Shown piece by piece: positions 47,637 through 64,000 of a DNA stretch of 64,000 bases. The number at the start of each line of letters is the position of its first letter. The first letter of the stretch is position 1. The notes beneath the pieces are model-generated. The model was not told where the DNA came from. It ran no database searches and saw only the letters and a list, made by a program, of their open reading frames with translations. A program made the position numbers and the translations under genes. Source of the DNA: Vespula vulgaris (Eukaryota; Arthropoda; Insecta; Hymenoptera; Vespidae); assembly GCF_905475345.1 (NCBI RefSeq), contig NC_066587.1, positions 1,981,570-2,045,569 of the forward strand, in the 5' to 3' direction.

Positions 47637-49401
47637 TTTTATATGTATATCTTTTTTTTACAGTAGTATGCGTCTTGCACTGATCCGTACTAGGTATGAT
47701 GCCGGACGCATTTATTATACAACAATTGCATAAAAAATAATAAATATAAATGACAAGATTTTGTCGAATGTTTTGTTAAAAATAGTTAATGAACAGTTGT
47801 TACATTATATATATATATATTTTTATATATATTTACTATGTTATATTATATATTATTATTATAGTAATAGTAGTAATAATATAAAGTGGATTACTCCACA
47901 AAAGAAACTATAAAAAAAATAGTGCTGGGAGAAAAACTTCATAGATAATATGGAAACGAACTCGTCTTTTTGATTTTTATAAAAATAGTATATAATATGA
48001 AAATGTATATTCACTAACTATTATTTTTGAAAAAATAATCGACAAATGTATACACTATATATACATTTATTATCAAACCAAATTATACCGCTGTTCCAGC
48101 ACAGATCACCGGAAACTCACGTCACCATCAGTAGAGGAAATAAATATAAAAATAAGAGTTTGAATAAAAACATTTTACTAAACTGATAAATAAGGAAAAA
48201 GAAAAAATTAAATTAGTTAATTACTTTCATTTACGTCAATACAATAAAAAAAAAATAACATAATCATTCAGCCTTGAGAACTTATGATTCTTGAATTATG
48301 AATCTAAATGTTTATTAATGTGTTACACATTGCTTATAGAATTTCTACGTCTCTAATCTATAGAATATAAAAAATATAAAATTACAAATTTTTCGAAAAT
48401 TTAACAATATTTTAGAAACTTAGATTCATTGTCATGACAAGCATTGTGACACGCATTTCTCTGTGTTTGGAATAAATTATCAGTAGATTGTCACGGAACA
48501 CATGCACCATTCAAGTGTGTATATGAAACCAGAGTGAAGATATGAGCTTCTACTCTTTTGCCGCAGATTTCGATGGGCGCCACTGTACACAATTTTTCTT
48601 TATAAAAAATATTGAAAAAAATATTTACACCAATAATAAGAACAGTTGTAATTCTTGATCGATTTTTATGAACAAGGTCTCGCTTTAAAGACGAAGGTTT
48701 GATTTAGGATCCCACTTTTTCGAATTGTTGAAAAAACTTTATATTTCTGAATAAAATATTCTCGAAAAAAATACTATTCTTTAACATGATTTTTTTCAAA
48801 GAAAATAAAATTTTTTCAAGAATTCAAAAAAGCAGAGTCCTAGATTAATTCTTCGTCTTTAAAATTAGACCCTGTTTGTCAAAATCGATCAAAAATTACA
48901 CATTTTCTCATTGTTGGCGTAAACCATTATAAACCAGGAGCGATGAACAACCTTAAAGGATTATGCAAGCAGTCATCAACGCATTTACTATACTTCGAGA
49001 ATGTTTTCATGAATATTAATATAAAAGCAAAAATACAAATCGCAATCATGATTGATAAATTAGAAAATTTATTAAGAATGAAATTTGATATATAAAATAA
49101 AAGTTTTGGAAAACATTTTATTAATGGTCATTAATTTTATTTGATATTTATTATTATATAAAGAAATATTTACGTAGTTTTTTTTGTAAAAGTAATTTTA
49201 GATTACATTATGTTTATGGTTCACCGGTATCTTATATATGTATATTTACATTGTCGAATATACATATGTATATAAAAAATTTCATACAAGTCCTACCTCT
49301 ATGAGTTACTTCAAATTTTGAAATAAAGTTCAATAAAAAAAATCTTAGGTTTTTCTTTACTATTTATTCTATTAGAATCTATCTTTTCTATCCAGTGCAC
49401 T
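47637..49401. other. Divergent Pxmp2 / Ercc6 intergenic region
   Basis: It is AT-rich and without genes, and must carry both promoters. It contains the foldback element described separately. CTATCCAG before the Ercc6 ATG (ending about 49,395) resembles an acceptor, so a non-coding first exon further upstream is possible. Confidence 0.55.
48626..48924. mobile_element. Imperfect inverted repeat of about 300 bp, MITE-like foldback
   Basis: The left arm (about 48,626-48,736) and right arm (about 48,811-48,924) are reverse complements over some 110 bases with scattered mismatches. Shared landmarks are ATCGATC, ACGAAG/CTTCGT, TAAAGACGAAG/CTTCGTCTTTA and the outer TTACACCAA/TTGGCGTAAA. A loop of about 75 AT-rich bases separates them. 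There is no coding sequence and I could not define a target-site duplication, so assignment to a transposon class is tentative. Confidence 0.55.
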
Positions 49402-54902
<5,501 letters not shown>

Positions 54903-55705
54903 TTATAATTATATTATATAATCTTAATTATAATTATATCATATAATGTAGGAATTAAACTTATAATTTAAAATTACTATCATTATAGTACAATTGATCT
55001 TTTGTATTTGTATCAGAGTTGCTCTTTTAATTTATTATTATATAAATAAATTCTATACGCGTATATATACAGTTGTATAAGAATATAGTATATGTATATG
55101 TACATATACATGGTTAAATATCCCTTAACTTTCATAATTCGAAAAACCATTAAATAGATATTTGAATATGTAATAAAAAATATACATTTATATATTTTCT
55201 CTGATCTTTATAATTAAGAGATTTTTTTTATATACTCGTCTTATGGTTTTTCGATTTATAAAAATTTAATACGAAGCGTATTATGTTATGGGGAGTGATT
55301 TTTCTTATGTGTGATATAAAAAACAATAGATCCCATTTTTGTTGTGTACTTATTTAAACTTCACAAACTTCTCTTTATATATATATATAATCATTTAATT
55401 TATACAGAAAACCAAATTGTTGTAAAACGTTTGTCTTCGTTTATACAAATTAGGTGCTTATATTATTTTTCTTTCTTTTTTCTTTTTCCATTTTTTTTTT
55501 TTTTTTTTCATTATATATATAAATGTGCTTATCTACTCAATTCAAAAGACTTGTAAGAAAATAATGATACAAAAAAAAAATCACTTTTCAAAAATTATAG
55601 AAACTATCAAATTAAACGCACTCTTTGAAATATTTAATTTTATAAATTATTTAAATTTTATATTATATGGTCAATGTGTAGGATAGTTCTCAGTCAACAG
55701 CAACA
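54903..55705. other. Convergent Ercc6 / NYN-ribonuclease 3' spacer
   Basis: It is AT-rich with no gene. AATAAA at 55,045-55,050 suits the Ercc6 transcript. A poly-T run lies near 55,490-55,509. Confidence 0.55.
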
Positions 55706-57382
55706 TTATGAATCGTGTCTCAGAAATTGAGCCAGCGTAGGACCGTCTCTTCCTAATGGATCATCAGGAAACATAACATAATTTCCCACAAAAGTTGGTG
55801 CTAATAATCGATTTTCGATAGTATCACGCCATTCTGGTTTTTCTGTGTATAAATCTCTGAACTGATCTAAGGAAACAACTATGCCTTTGCACATTGTTGC
55901 ATATTCCAATATAAACCTAAATAAATATATTGTATACAATAAACAAAGTTAAATGATATATTTCTAAAATTGAAAATGTGAATGTATAAATACTTACCGA
56001 TCATCATAAGGAGTAATATTTTTACCAGCAATATTTCTACTTGGTGTAAAAACAACTGTTCCTTCCTTCCACAGCTTTTCAAGAAGTGGATGAGAGAGAG
56101 ATCGTTTATGTTGAGGTACAAATGCCTTAACAGAATGTCCTCTATGTTGAAAATAATCTATCACTAATTTCAATCCTGCTTCTGAGAATGATTTGCCATG
56201 TGTATGTCTAAAATATAAAAATGACTTTTTGTAAACATGATTAAAATACTTTAAATATAAAATTTAATATAACTCACGCCATCGCAACATTACAGCCATC
56301 AATAATTATTTCTCTTAATTTCTTAGCTTTATTCTGCTCTGCATCATTCACTTTTTCAGGTTGAACATGCTGAGTATTCAATTTTTTACCATAAAATTTT
56401 GCACTGATCTTTCTCATATTTTTCTGTGGTTCTACATTAATGGAAAAGTTTGGTTTACAACAATGAGGTAACTGTAAGCCAGGTTTATTAAATAGTAGAT
56501 CATTATCATTATTAGCTGTCTTATTATGTTCTTCTGGAGCTGATTTTAAACATGTTAAATTACTAGGATCTCCATCATAATCTAACATAAAAAGTCGTGG
56601 TTGGTTTTCTTCATCTGAAATATCTTCTTCTATATCTGTTTTGTTTGATATATTTTTATTTGTCGATGAATTATTTATAGATGACCATACCACAACAATA
56701 TCGTCAACAGATTCATTTAATTTATTATTTGAAGATTCTGAAATAAAGAAATAGATTTAAGTATAGGTATATTAAAAGATGCTTATAATACTATGATGAT
56801 TGTATTAACCTACATACTTTCATTAGTAAAACTGGTATGTAAAACTTTAGATTTCATATTTGTTGAATCCGAGACTTCATAACATGATGTATCAAAACTT
56901 GAACATTCTATAATACTTCTTCTTCTTAATTTATTATTTTCTGCACTATTCACAATTCTATTAGAAATAGCATGTTCATTAGCTTTACGTAAGCATTGAA
57001 AAGATTTAAAAAGTTGACCAAGTGTAGAATGTACAGTTCCTTCTGTATTATTATCTTGAGTGGTATATTTCACCTTTTCACTTTCTTCATTTTCATTGTC
57101 ACTTAAAACGATTACACTATCATTCAACAAAGATGTTGATACTTTCTGACTTGGTTCAGATTGTTTTGCTTTCTTGACTTGACATTTCTTACTGTAAAAA
57201 ATATTACAAGTATAATTTTTTTAATTTAGAATTTGTATTATAATATAAAATGTTTTTTATTACCTTTCCTTAATTAACGTTATCAACCTGTCATATGACG
57301 CTTTTCTTTTTGTGTCAATCATAGTTTTATAATTTGATGACTTTTTCATAAGTGTATTTAGATTCTTTTTTTTTCGTGTCAT
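55706..57382 (-). CDS. NYN-domain ribonuclease, N4BP1/KHNYN/ZC3H12-like
   Basis: The C-terminal third is a Zc3h12a-type NYN (PIN-like) nuclease domain, a metal-dependent RNA endonuclease fold. Exons from 5' to 3' are 57,264-57,382, 56,818-57,191, 56,278-56,737, 55,998-56,207 and 55,706-55,916, in phase for 457 residues. The domain runs from about residue 305: IIIDGCNVAMAH (first catalytic Asp, D311), RGHSVKAFVPQHKR, VVFTPSRNIAGKNITPYDDRF (D386 and D387), GIVVSLDQFRDL (D405 or D409 as further acidic ligand), and PDDPLGRDGPTLAQFLRHD at the very end. All acidic positions are present, so activity is expected. The first 300 residues are low-complexity and acidic, with DSVIVLSDNEN, which looks like a SUMO-interacting motif. 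I see no KH domain and no CCCH finger. The ATG at 57,382 follows an in-frame stop and is the first ATG in frame. Confidence 0.85.
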
Positions 57383-58845
57383 TTTATTGTGCTTAGATAT
57401 AATAGAACAATTATTTGTTGCTATAAATTTAATAAGCGTATTCACTATTCATATCATCAGACAAATTTTTTGATAATGTTTATATTGTACCAGATGAAAA
57501 CTATTTGTAATGAAGAAAAATATAATAAAAGAAAAAAATTCTTTAATATTAAGTTATTCCAATATTTAATATTTAGATAAAATGTTTGCATATGAAATTT
57601 TCTATATTGTTTTACTTACATTAATATTTCAACTGACAGTTAAACTAATCTCAACCATAGGAATGTATATACGCGTTTCAAAATATCTACAGTTCTGAAT
57701 AAGGTAACTTTATTTGCTGATTCTCTGTTGGTCACTTTAAACTGTAAAAAAACATTAAATTATAACAATGCTTCATCCATATTTTTTATATTGTATAAGT
57801 TTAAGTAGAATTTTTAGCAATAGTCTTTTATCTTATTTTCTTTTTTTTCATCAAGTGGAAAGTATTACAACTTATTTACGGAAGTAGATTATGCCACCTA
57901 TATTATACATATATATGATTCATTGTTAAATTTATTGTAGGTGCCCAATTTGTGCCCGGAAGGTGAACGCTTTTGTTACGGCACTGTTTCGTTACCATGG
58001 AAACATAGTAGCCAATCATATTTGATAAAAAGAAATATAATACAAGATAATTATTGTTTAGCTCTTTAAAAATGAATATGTTATATTTTTATTTCTTTAT
58101 TATTCCGGGATTATATATATGAATACAATATTTATAAAATAAAAAAAAATTAAATCATGTTTACAATTTAGGATAGACTCCCTTGTCCCCCAATAGAGCC
58201 AATAAGAATTAATCGAAAAGAACTCATATGATATATATATATGTATCGTGAAAACAATTTTAATTGATTCTTATATTTAATAGTTATATATAATAATTAT
58301 AATTAATAATAAACCGACTAATAAAATATTTATTGATTATATACAATAATTATAATTAATAATAAACTGACAATTATGTATGCAATTGATTTGTCTACCA
58401 TCTTTTTCTCTAGCGTTTCGTGATTGGTTACTACGAAAGAACACACGGCATGTGCTTGACCAATCGAATAATCGGTAATTCTGCTCTATAATTTTGTCGC
58501 ATTTCATTGGTAGAAATTTATATTTAGAGGAGGAATAAGGCGAATAGTGGGGATAATCAAAACGACTGCTGTGTCGAGCGTGATCGCATCCCCGTAGTCG
58601 AGCGAGGATAAATGGTAACGTTAACGTTCCGAGTTTAATTTTTTTTTTTATTTATTTATTTCTTATATATTTCATTTAAACATTTGGAGAAAATGTTTTA
58701 TGGAATTGATTAGATTGAAAAAAGAGAGGGAGAAAGCAGATGATCGGCATAATTAAGAAATCAGTACTATCGAAAAGTTAGCGTTGTTTTTCAACTAGTT
58801 AAGTAGTCAGAAGCGTATTCAGACAGCCTTCAGAGATAAATAAAA
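57383..58845. promoter_or_regulatory. Divergent promoter region of the NYN ribonuclease and ZAD zinc-finger genes
   Basis: Visible motifs are an ETS-like CCCGGAAG (57,955-57,962), an RFX X-box GTTACCATGGAAAC (57,991-58,004), and several CCAAT/ATTGG elements near 58,012, 58,203, 58,425, 58,461 and 58,507. A CpG-containing stretch at about 58,570-58,625 (GTGTCGAGCGTGATCGC, GTAGTCGAGCGAGG) probably marks the zinc-finger gene's start. No coding sequence is seen. Confidence 0.5.
57991..58004. promoter_or_regulatory. RFX-type X-box GTTACCATGGAAAC
   Basis: Two near-symmetric half sites GTTACC and GGAAAC are joined by AT, as in the classic GTTGCCATGGCAAC X-box. It lies about 610 bases upstream of the NYN-ribonuclease ATG and 840 upstream of the zinc-finger ATG, next to a CCAAT box. 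Confidence 0.5.
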
Positions 58846-59291
58846 ATGGAGTTGGAAGAAGAAGAAGCTCAGGTTTGCAGACTATGTGGACAACGTGAAA
58901 GCATTTACATTGATGTGTTTGGAGAAGAAGGGACGAAAAGGTTACTCGGCTTGAAAATACATTCAAAGATCAACATTCTGGTAAGTAATATTTAAGGTAA
59001 GAGCAACGGTGAATGTATGAGCTATGGGGTCCGGGCCCTCGTTGCTTCTTGAGGGTTAGGGGAGGGGACTAGAAAAATGGCCGTAAAGTAGGGAAACGTG
59101 AGAAGTTTTTTGATGTGTGTGTGTGTGTGGGTTGCACACTAATATAAATTATTATAATTAATTACGAATATTGTATCTTTATACATTATTTATCTCGCTG
59201 ATAATATTTAAAACAATGTACTAAAGCGAAATGATTTTTATTAGCTATAATTCTATTGAATTTATTCATTATGTATAAAATTCTACAATAA

Positions 59292-59323
<32 letters not shown>

Positions 59324-62131
59324 ATTTATATAGGACAAATTGGCTCTTGTATAAATTTTAGTATTAAGTCATATATACAATGAATAGAATTATATATGCG
59401 CTATATAAATGTTTGTCACATATAGATATAAGTATATCTTATTGTAACCATGTTAAGATAAGATTTCATTGTTTAAACATATAATGGGTATCGTATTTTC
59501 TTTTTTCTATAATGTTGTGTCTATAGAGCGGTAGGGTTCAGACTTAGATACATATATATATATAGTTTTCTTACCCTTTCACGATTATAGGTATCTTAAA
59601 ATACCTATGTTTTCTTTTTTTCTTAATTATGAAACTCTTCAATTTGAACTCAGAAACACGATCCTTCTCAAGAGTGCATTACATTCTTAGTACTTAGGTA
59701 TTTTGTTTAAATCACAGATAGATGAAAAGGATCCTCTGCCCAAGGCGATCTGTCTTCAATGTCTGGGCAAACTCGAATTCGTTTGTGACTTCCAAGAGGA
59801 GTGTCTACGCACCCAACAAGTGTTACGCGATCGATACAATCTACCACCCTTAACAGAGATTGTAAGTGAGCATTTTATTTTATGTACTGCTCTACCGCTC
59901 TCTTAGGATGCAACTAAAATACATAATCTTGTTTATGCCTTACATTTGAGCAAAATATTGGAAGTTTAATGATGTAGGTTTTATATTTTTTATTTAATAA
60001 AAAATGCATAATTTTATATATCGAAGCTAATTTTTCTTTATAACGTACAGAGTTTTAAATAAGAGTTTATAAATAAGATTAATCTTTCATGTTTTCTTTT
60101 AAGTTTTTAAATAGCAAAGTTATTAAATATATTATATGCAAATAAGATGGAAAAAAATTATGATATTACAAATCATATGAATGGTTCATATATTTTATTT
60201 AATTATTTGCGCATAAGCATGTTCTTATTAAGGAAGGCATGAAAGTAAATTGTTTTTAAAATAAAAATTGCATTAGATTTGATTCTTGATACCCATTTAT
60301 GTTTAATTCGATCTATTCCTAGGCTGAAGTAAAGAAAGAAGATGCTATACCAAGTACATCAGCAAATAATAATAATAGTATTGACAAGAATCTTAATTCT
60401 TCGCCTAGCGAGACTGTAAAGGAAGTAGATCAACGTGTTGTCAGAAATCATACAAAATCACAAAGAAATCTAAGAAGTCATCAACACACATTAAAGGATA
60501 GTGATGACACTTCCAAAGATCAAGCTACTGAAGATAATCAACAGAAAGTGGAAGGATCACAGACCGTTCAACATCCTGAAGTTTCTCATACACGTTGGCT
60601 TAGAAGTAGACAAAGTGCAGATGTAACGACTACCCAGAATTCTGCAGATAATGAATCGGACACTCCAATTGCAAATCGTTTAAGAAGTCATAACACTGTT
60701 TCTCCAGATAATAATATTCACTGTCGCAATAATACAAATGAAAATGTTGAAAAGCAAAGTGGAAAGCAACAAGATTCTCACACTATTCAAATTCCAACGA
60801 CAGCACTGAACAAGCTCCTTACTATTGTCTCAGGCTCACCAAATATTGAAGTTTCTGTAAAAGAATCAAGAAATCGCCATAATGATGCAGAAGACATTAG
60901 TTTTACTGTAGAATTGTGTAAGAAAAAGTGTGATAGTATAGCTACAGTACGAGCAAAAGTGTTTCCAGATCAAGGCTCGTGTTTGGTAGACACTGCTATT
61001 GTAGACTTACTTGAAAATCATAACAGTGTAGAAGCAAATAGTATAATTAGTTCTATTATTAGTGGGAATTCGAAAAATAATTCAATCAAGTTAAAGGACT
61101 TAACTGAATTCGAACAGAGACTGGAAAATTCACAAAATCCTGAAGAATTATTTAGGATTGACGGGGAAGAAATACGCGTAGATGATAACGTAGAACACAT
61201 TGTGGCTGACAATCAAAATGGATATGTTTGTAAACTTTGTAAAAAATTTTATGAACGTAAAGATAAATGCACAGTTCATGTTAAAACTCATCTTGGAATT
61301 AAGCAATATACTTGTATTCTTTGCAACGCGAAATTTGTTTGTAAATCTGATGTAATGAAGCATATTAGATGTTCGCATACTAATCCTAGGCCAATACAAT
61401 GTCCAAAATGTCCAAAAAGATTTAAATCCAAATTTTATTTGACTGAACATGATAATGTCCATAAAGGAATAAGACCTTACAGTTGTACGGAATGTGGGCA
61501 AAGTTATCATCATAAAGTGTCCTTGCAAATTCATAGAAAATCACACTTACCACCACAAAATCTGGCTTGTGAGTACTGTGGCAAAGTATTTCCATATCGC
61601 ACGCGTTTACTTAGTCATATCGCCAGTGTTCATTTAAAAAATCGTCGTAATTTTAGATGTCGATTTTGTTATAATCTTTACTCTAGTTTATCAGTGTTAA
61701 ATGAACATATAAAAACGAGACATGCAACAACATACACTTGTGAGATTTGTAGTAAAACGTTTAAGGTAGCATCTAAATATAAAGCGCATGTACTGCAGCA
61801 CTCCAATCCTAAGCCCTTTATATGCAATGTTTGCAATAATAGGTACGCATCAAAAGCATTCCTAAACGAGCACTTATTAAAACACGAAGGCTTGAGAAAG
61901 CACATTTGCCAAAAATGCGGAGCCACTTTCGCACAAGCTAGTCACCTTGCAGCGCATCGTCATGTACATGGTGAAAAGACACATGCTTGTCCAGAATGTG
62001 GAAGAAAGTTTAATAGACGTGATAATATGAAAGTACATAGGAAAAGACATTTTGAAATAAAAAAGACTGATAACAAACAAAAAACTATTTCCAGTACTGA
62101 TGAAACATCAAGTGCATCGAATGAGAAGTAG
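58846..62131 (+). CDS. ZAD and ten-finger C2H2 zinc-finger transcription factor
   Basis: Exons are 58,846-58,980, 59,718-59,861 and 60,323-62,131, all phase 0, giving 695 residues. The N-terminal ZAD, an insect-expanded zinc-binding dimerisation domain, is shown by C11-x2-C14 (CRLCG) and C57-x2-C60 (CLQC), and is split by the first intron. A long low-complexity linker (about 95-390) carries repeated RLRSH/RNLRSH-like patches and DNA-binding-poor acidic stretches. Ten C2H2 fingers follow from about residue 394 to 665, the first YVCKLCKKF and the last HACPECGRKFNRRDNMKVHRKRH. Several linkers are close to TGEKP-type (HKGIRPY, HGEKTH), and finger 5 is followed by a longer linker. It is a nuclear DNA-binding protein; targets cannot be told. 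ZAD genes duplicate quickly, so I give no symbol. Confidence 0.93.
59289..59322. repeat. (AATA)n microsatellite in zinc-finger gene intron 1
   Basis: Eight tandem AATA units. Confidence 0.85.
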
Positions 62132-64000
62132 CAATGATCTTTATATTATGCAAACTCATTTATGAATTATGAATTTTCCAAGTAGAATATTAAATGATTA
62201 TTGGAAAATGCAATCTAAGATTGATACATGTATATAAAATGCATGCGTATTATTGTGAAGCTCATTTAGACCATTGTCAAAAATAGAAATAAGTTTTTCT
62301 AATATTAGAGATATTGTATACATCATTGAGAAAGAAAGAAAAATAATACTAGGGATAAATTAGGGAAACTGTATACATCATTCATGGTATTAGAAATTTA
62401 CTTTTTTGCTATTGCCTAAATATTATTTGATAGTCATCAATTTGATATGCTTTTGTTTATAATGATGCAAATGTGTCACTGACTTCATTTCATAATTTAG
62501 TTTATTATTCTTTACTTTTATGTATTACTATTTGTATATTATGTTATAGTTATGCATTTGACATGTTATAGTATTCTTTTCACATTTATTTGATTATATA
62601 CATTTAGTTAATAATACGTGTGTGCATAAAAAAATATAGTGAATTTATTGAAGTTGCAATTAAAATGATGTTAGATACTTAAACTCTATATTAAATAACA
62701 TGAAAGATTGATACACAGTGAATTGGCAAATTTAATATGTGATTTATAGAATACGAATAGTTTGTATTGCAATTTTATAAAATTCATCGCGTTAATAGAA
62801 TGAAAAAGAAACATTTTTGTTTCCATTAATTTTTTCTTTTCTATTATGCAATAAATTTAATTTAATTTTCAACAAGCTTTACAGTATTAATTAAACAAAA
62901 GGAGAAAGATAAATATAGTAAATGGTCTACTTTTTTTCTTTTTTTTTTTTTACATCTTTCTATATTTACAAATTGTCTGTTTAGATGTTTGGTAAATCAC
63001 TTGATTTACTAAATCATAAATAGATCAATTATCTAGCAATTTTATGTCATATAGATCGCATTTTCTAATATATAGACGAAGATAACGACTGATTTAATTT
63101 GGATTTCAAAAAAACATGTAAATTTTTTTTTTTTTTTTTTTATATATATATTTTTAAATTCTTTTTAATTTTTCTTTAATTTTAATACTATTTGGTAATT
63201 ATTATAGTGTATATGATTTTTATTATCACAAAAATTTGTTTTTGTTAGTATTTGTTTGTAATAAAGGTATGATATATATTAGAGATAGTTTTTTTCAACT
63301 AAAAAGAAACAATATAAATTTATTTAATAGCAAATAATTGCATATTTCAACATTGTACGACAGGTTTAATAGATTACGATTATTATTAATATTTGGATCA
63401 CATGTGGTTTAATAACAAAAATTCCCTTTTATAACGCCAAAAGAAACATACAATAGAAATTTGTTTCCAAAGATTGTATTGGTCACGCACTAATGTTTTT
63501 TCTATAGCACTACATGATGTGTTCAGGAACTTAAAATTGTATAGTATGTATAGGGCTTCCAAAAAAAGAATACTCTAAATGTTAGAGTAGCAGAGTGAAG
63601 GAGAAAAGAGCGAAAAAAAATTTTCTATATATTTTTTACATATAAGAGTATTTCAGATAACTAAATTTTTGAGGTCTTCATAAAAAAAATATGGTACATA
63701 TATACTATATTTTTGCATATATATTTTATTATATACAGATTATTATATCAAAATAATATGAAACGATGAACTGCCCCCGAATTATACATATAAACATAAA
63801 ATAATTTATAGATTTTTCTTATAAATTGTTTTATGCACTATGTGAAAAGATACAGTGAAATGTAAGTGCCTTAATTGAGAATTTCTTAGTAAAATGTAAT
63901 CATAGGTTTGAAAATATAATGAATACAATGTAACAAAGTGATATCTAATAATAACATTCAAATTTGGAATGATATTTTGATTAATATTGTTATTAAGGAA
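62132..64000. other. 3' region of the zinc-finger gene and AT-rich DNA to the window end
   Basis: No open frame of interest on either strand. AATAAA-type signals occur near 62,850 and at 63,260-63,265, and poly-T runs near 62,935-62,950 and 63,125-63,140. I see no start of a further gene. Confidence 0.5.

Noticed and set aside
61148..61534. 128-codon minus-strand frame opposite the zinc fingers
   Set aside because: Antisense shadow of the finger-coding exon.

Overview
The window is nuclear DNA of an insect. Genes have short, AT-rich GT-AG introns and insect-style proteins, including a ZAD plus C2H2 zinc-finger protein and a single Srrm2/3/4-type gene. An ERCC6/CSB orthologue is present, which Drosophila lacks. 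Together with the strongly AT-rich, microsatellite-rich unique DNA this suggests a non-dipteran holometabolan. An aculeate hymenopteran (bee, wasp or ant) is my best guess, by inference only.

Region 1 (1 to about 25,480) is a non-coding tandem array that runs off the left edge. Its basic unit is roughly 1.1-1.8 kb and occurs about 17 times. Units carry the same modules: a G-rich direct-repeat box, a pyrimidine tract ending in CAG, several hairpins, an ACCGGT-centred palindrome, and a GTAGTACTTG/CAAGTACTAC stem around an AT-rich loop. Units are arranged as overlapping multi-kilobase duplications at offsets near 12.25, 8.0, 7.0 and 6.6 kb that look nearly identical. Several stems differ between copies by compensating substitutions, which argues that the folded structure (RNA or DNA) is what is conserved. 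Nine copies hold a 286-291-nt stretch bounded by a splice-acceptor-like and a splice-donor-like site. I match the array to no family I know, and it is the best candidate here for an undescribed system.

Region 2 (25.5-64 kb) is unique DNA with seven genes. They are spt4 (+); a gamma-synergin orthologue (-), convergent with spt4; Srrm234 (+, about 12 kb); Pxmp2 (-); Ercc6/CSB (+), divergent from Pxmp2; a NYN-domain ribonuclease of the N4BP1/KHNYN class (-), convergent with Ercc6; and a ZAD-C2H2 zinc-finger gene (+), divergent from the NYN gene. I reconstructed every exon chain by hand; all close in phase from start to stop. They are housekeeping genes in transcription elongation, clathrin-adaptor traffic, splicing, peroxisomal membrane function, transcription-coupled repair, RNA decay and transcription control, with no sign of a joint pathway.

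The most informative gene is Srrm234. It has two phase-compatible first exons: one encodes the cwf21 domain (SRRM2-like), the other a short N-terminus resembling that of vertebrate SRRM4. It also has two mutually exclusive last exons, one completing the eMIC microexon-enhancer domain and one ending the protein nine codons on. A single insect locus could thus encode both SRRM2-like and SRRM4-like proteins.
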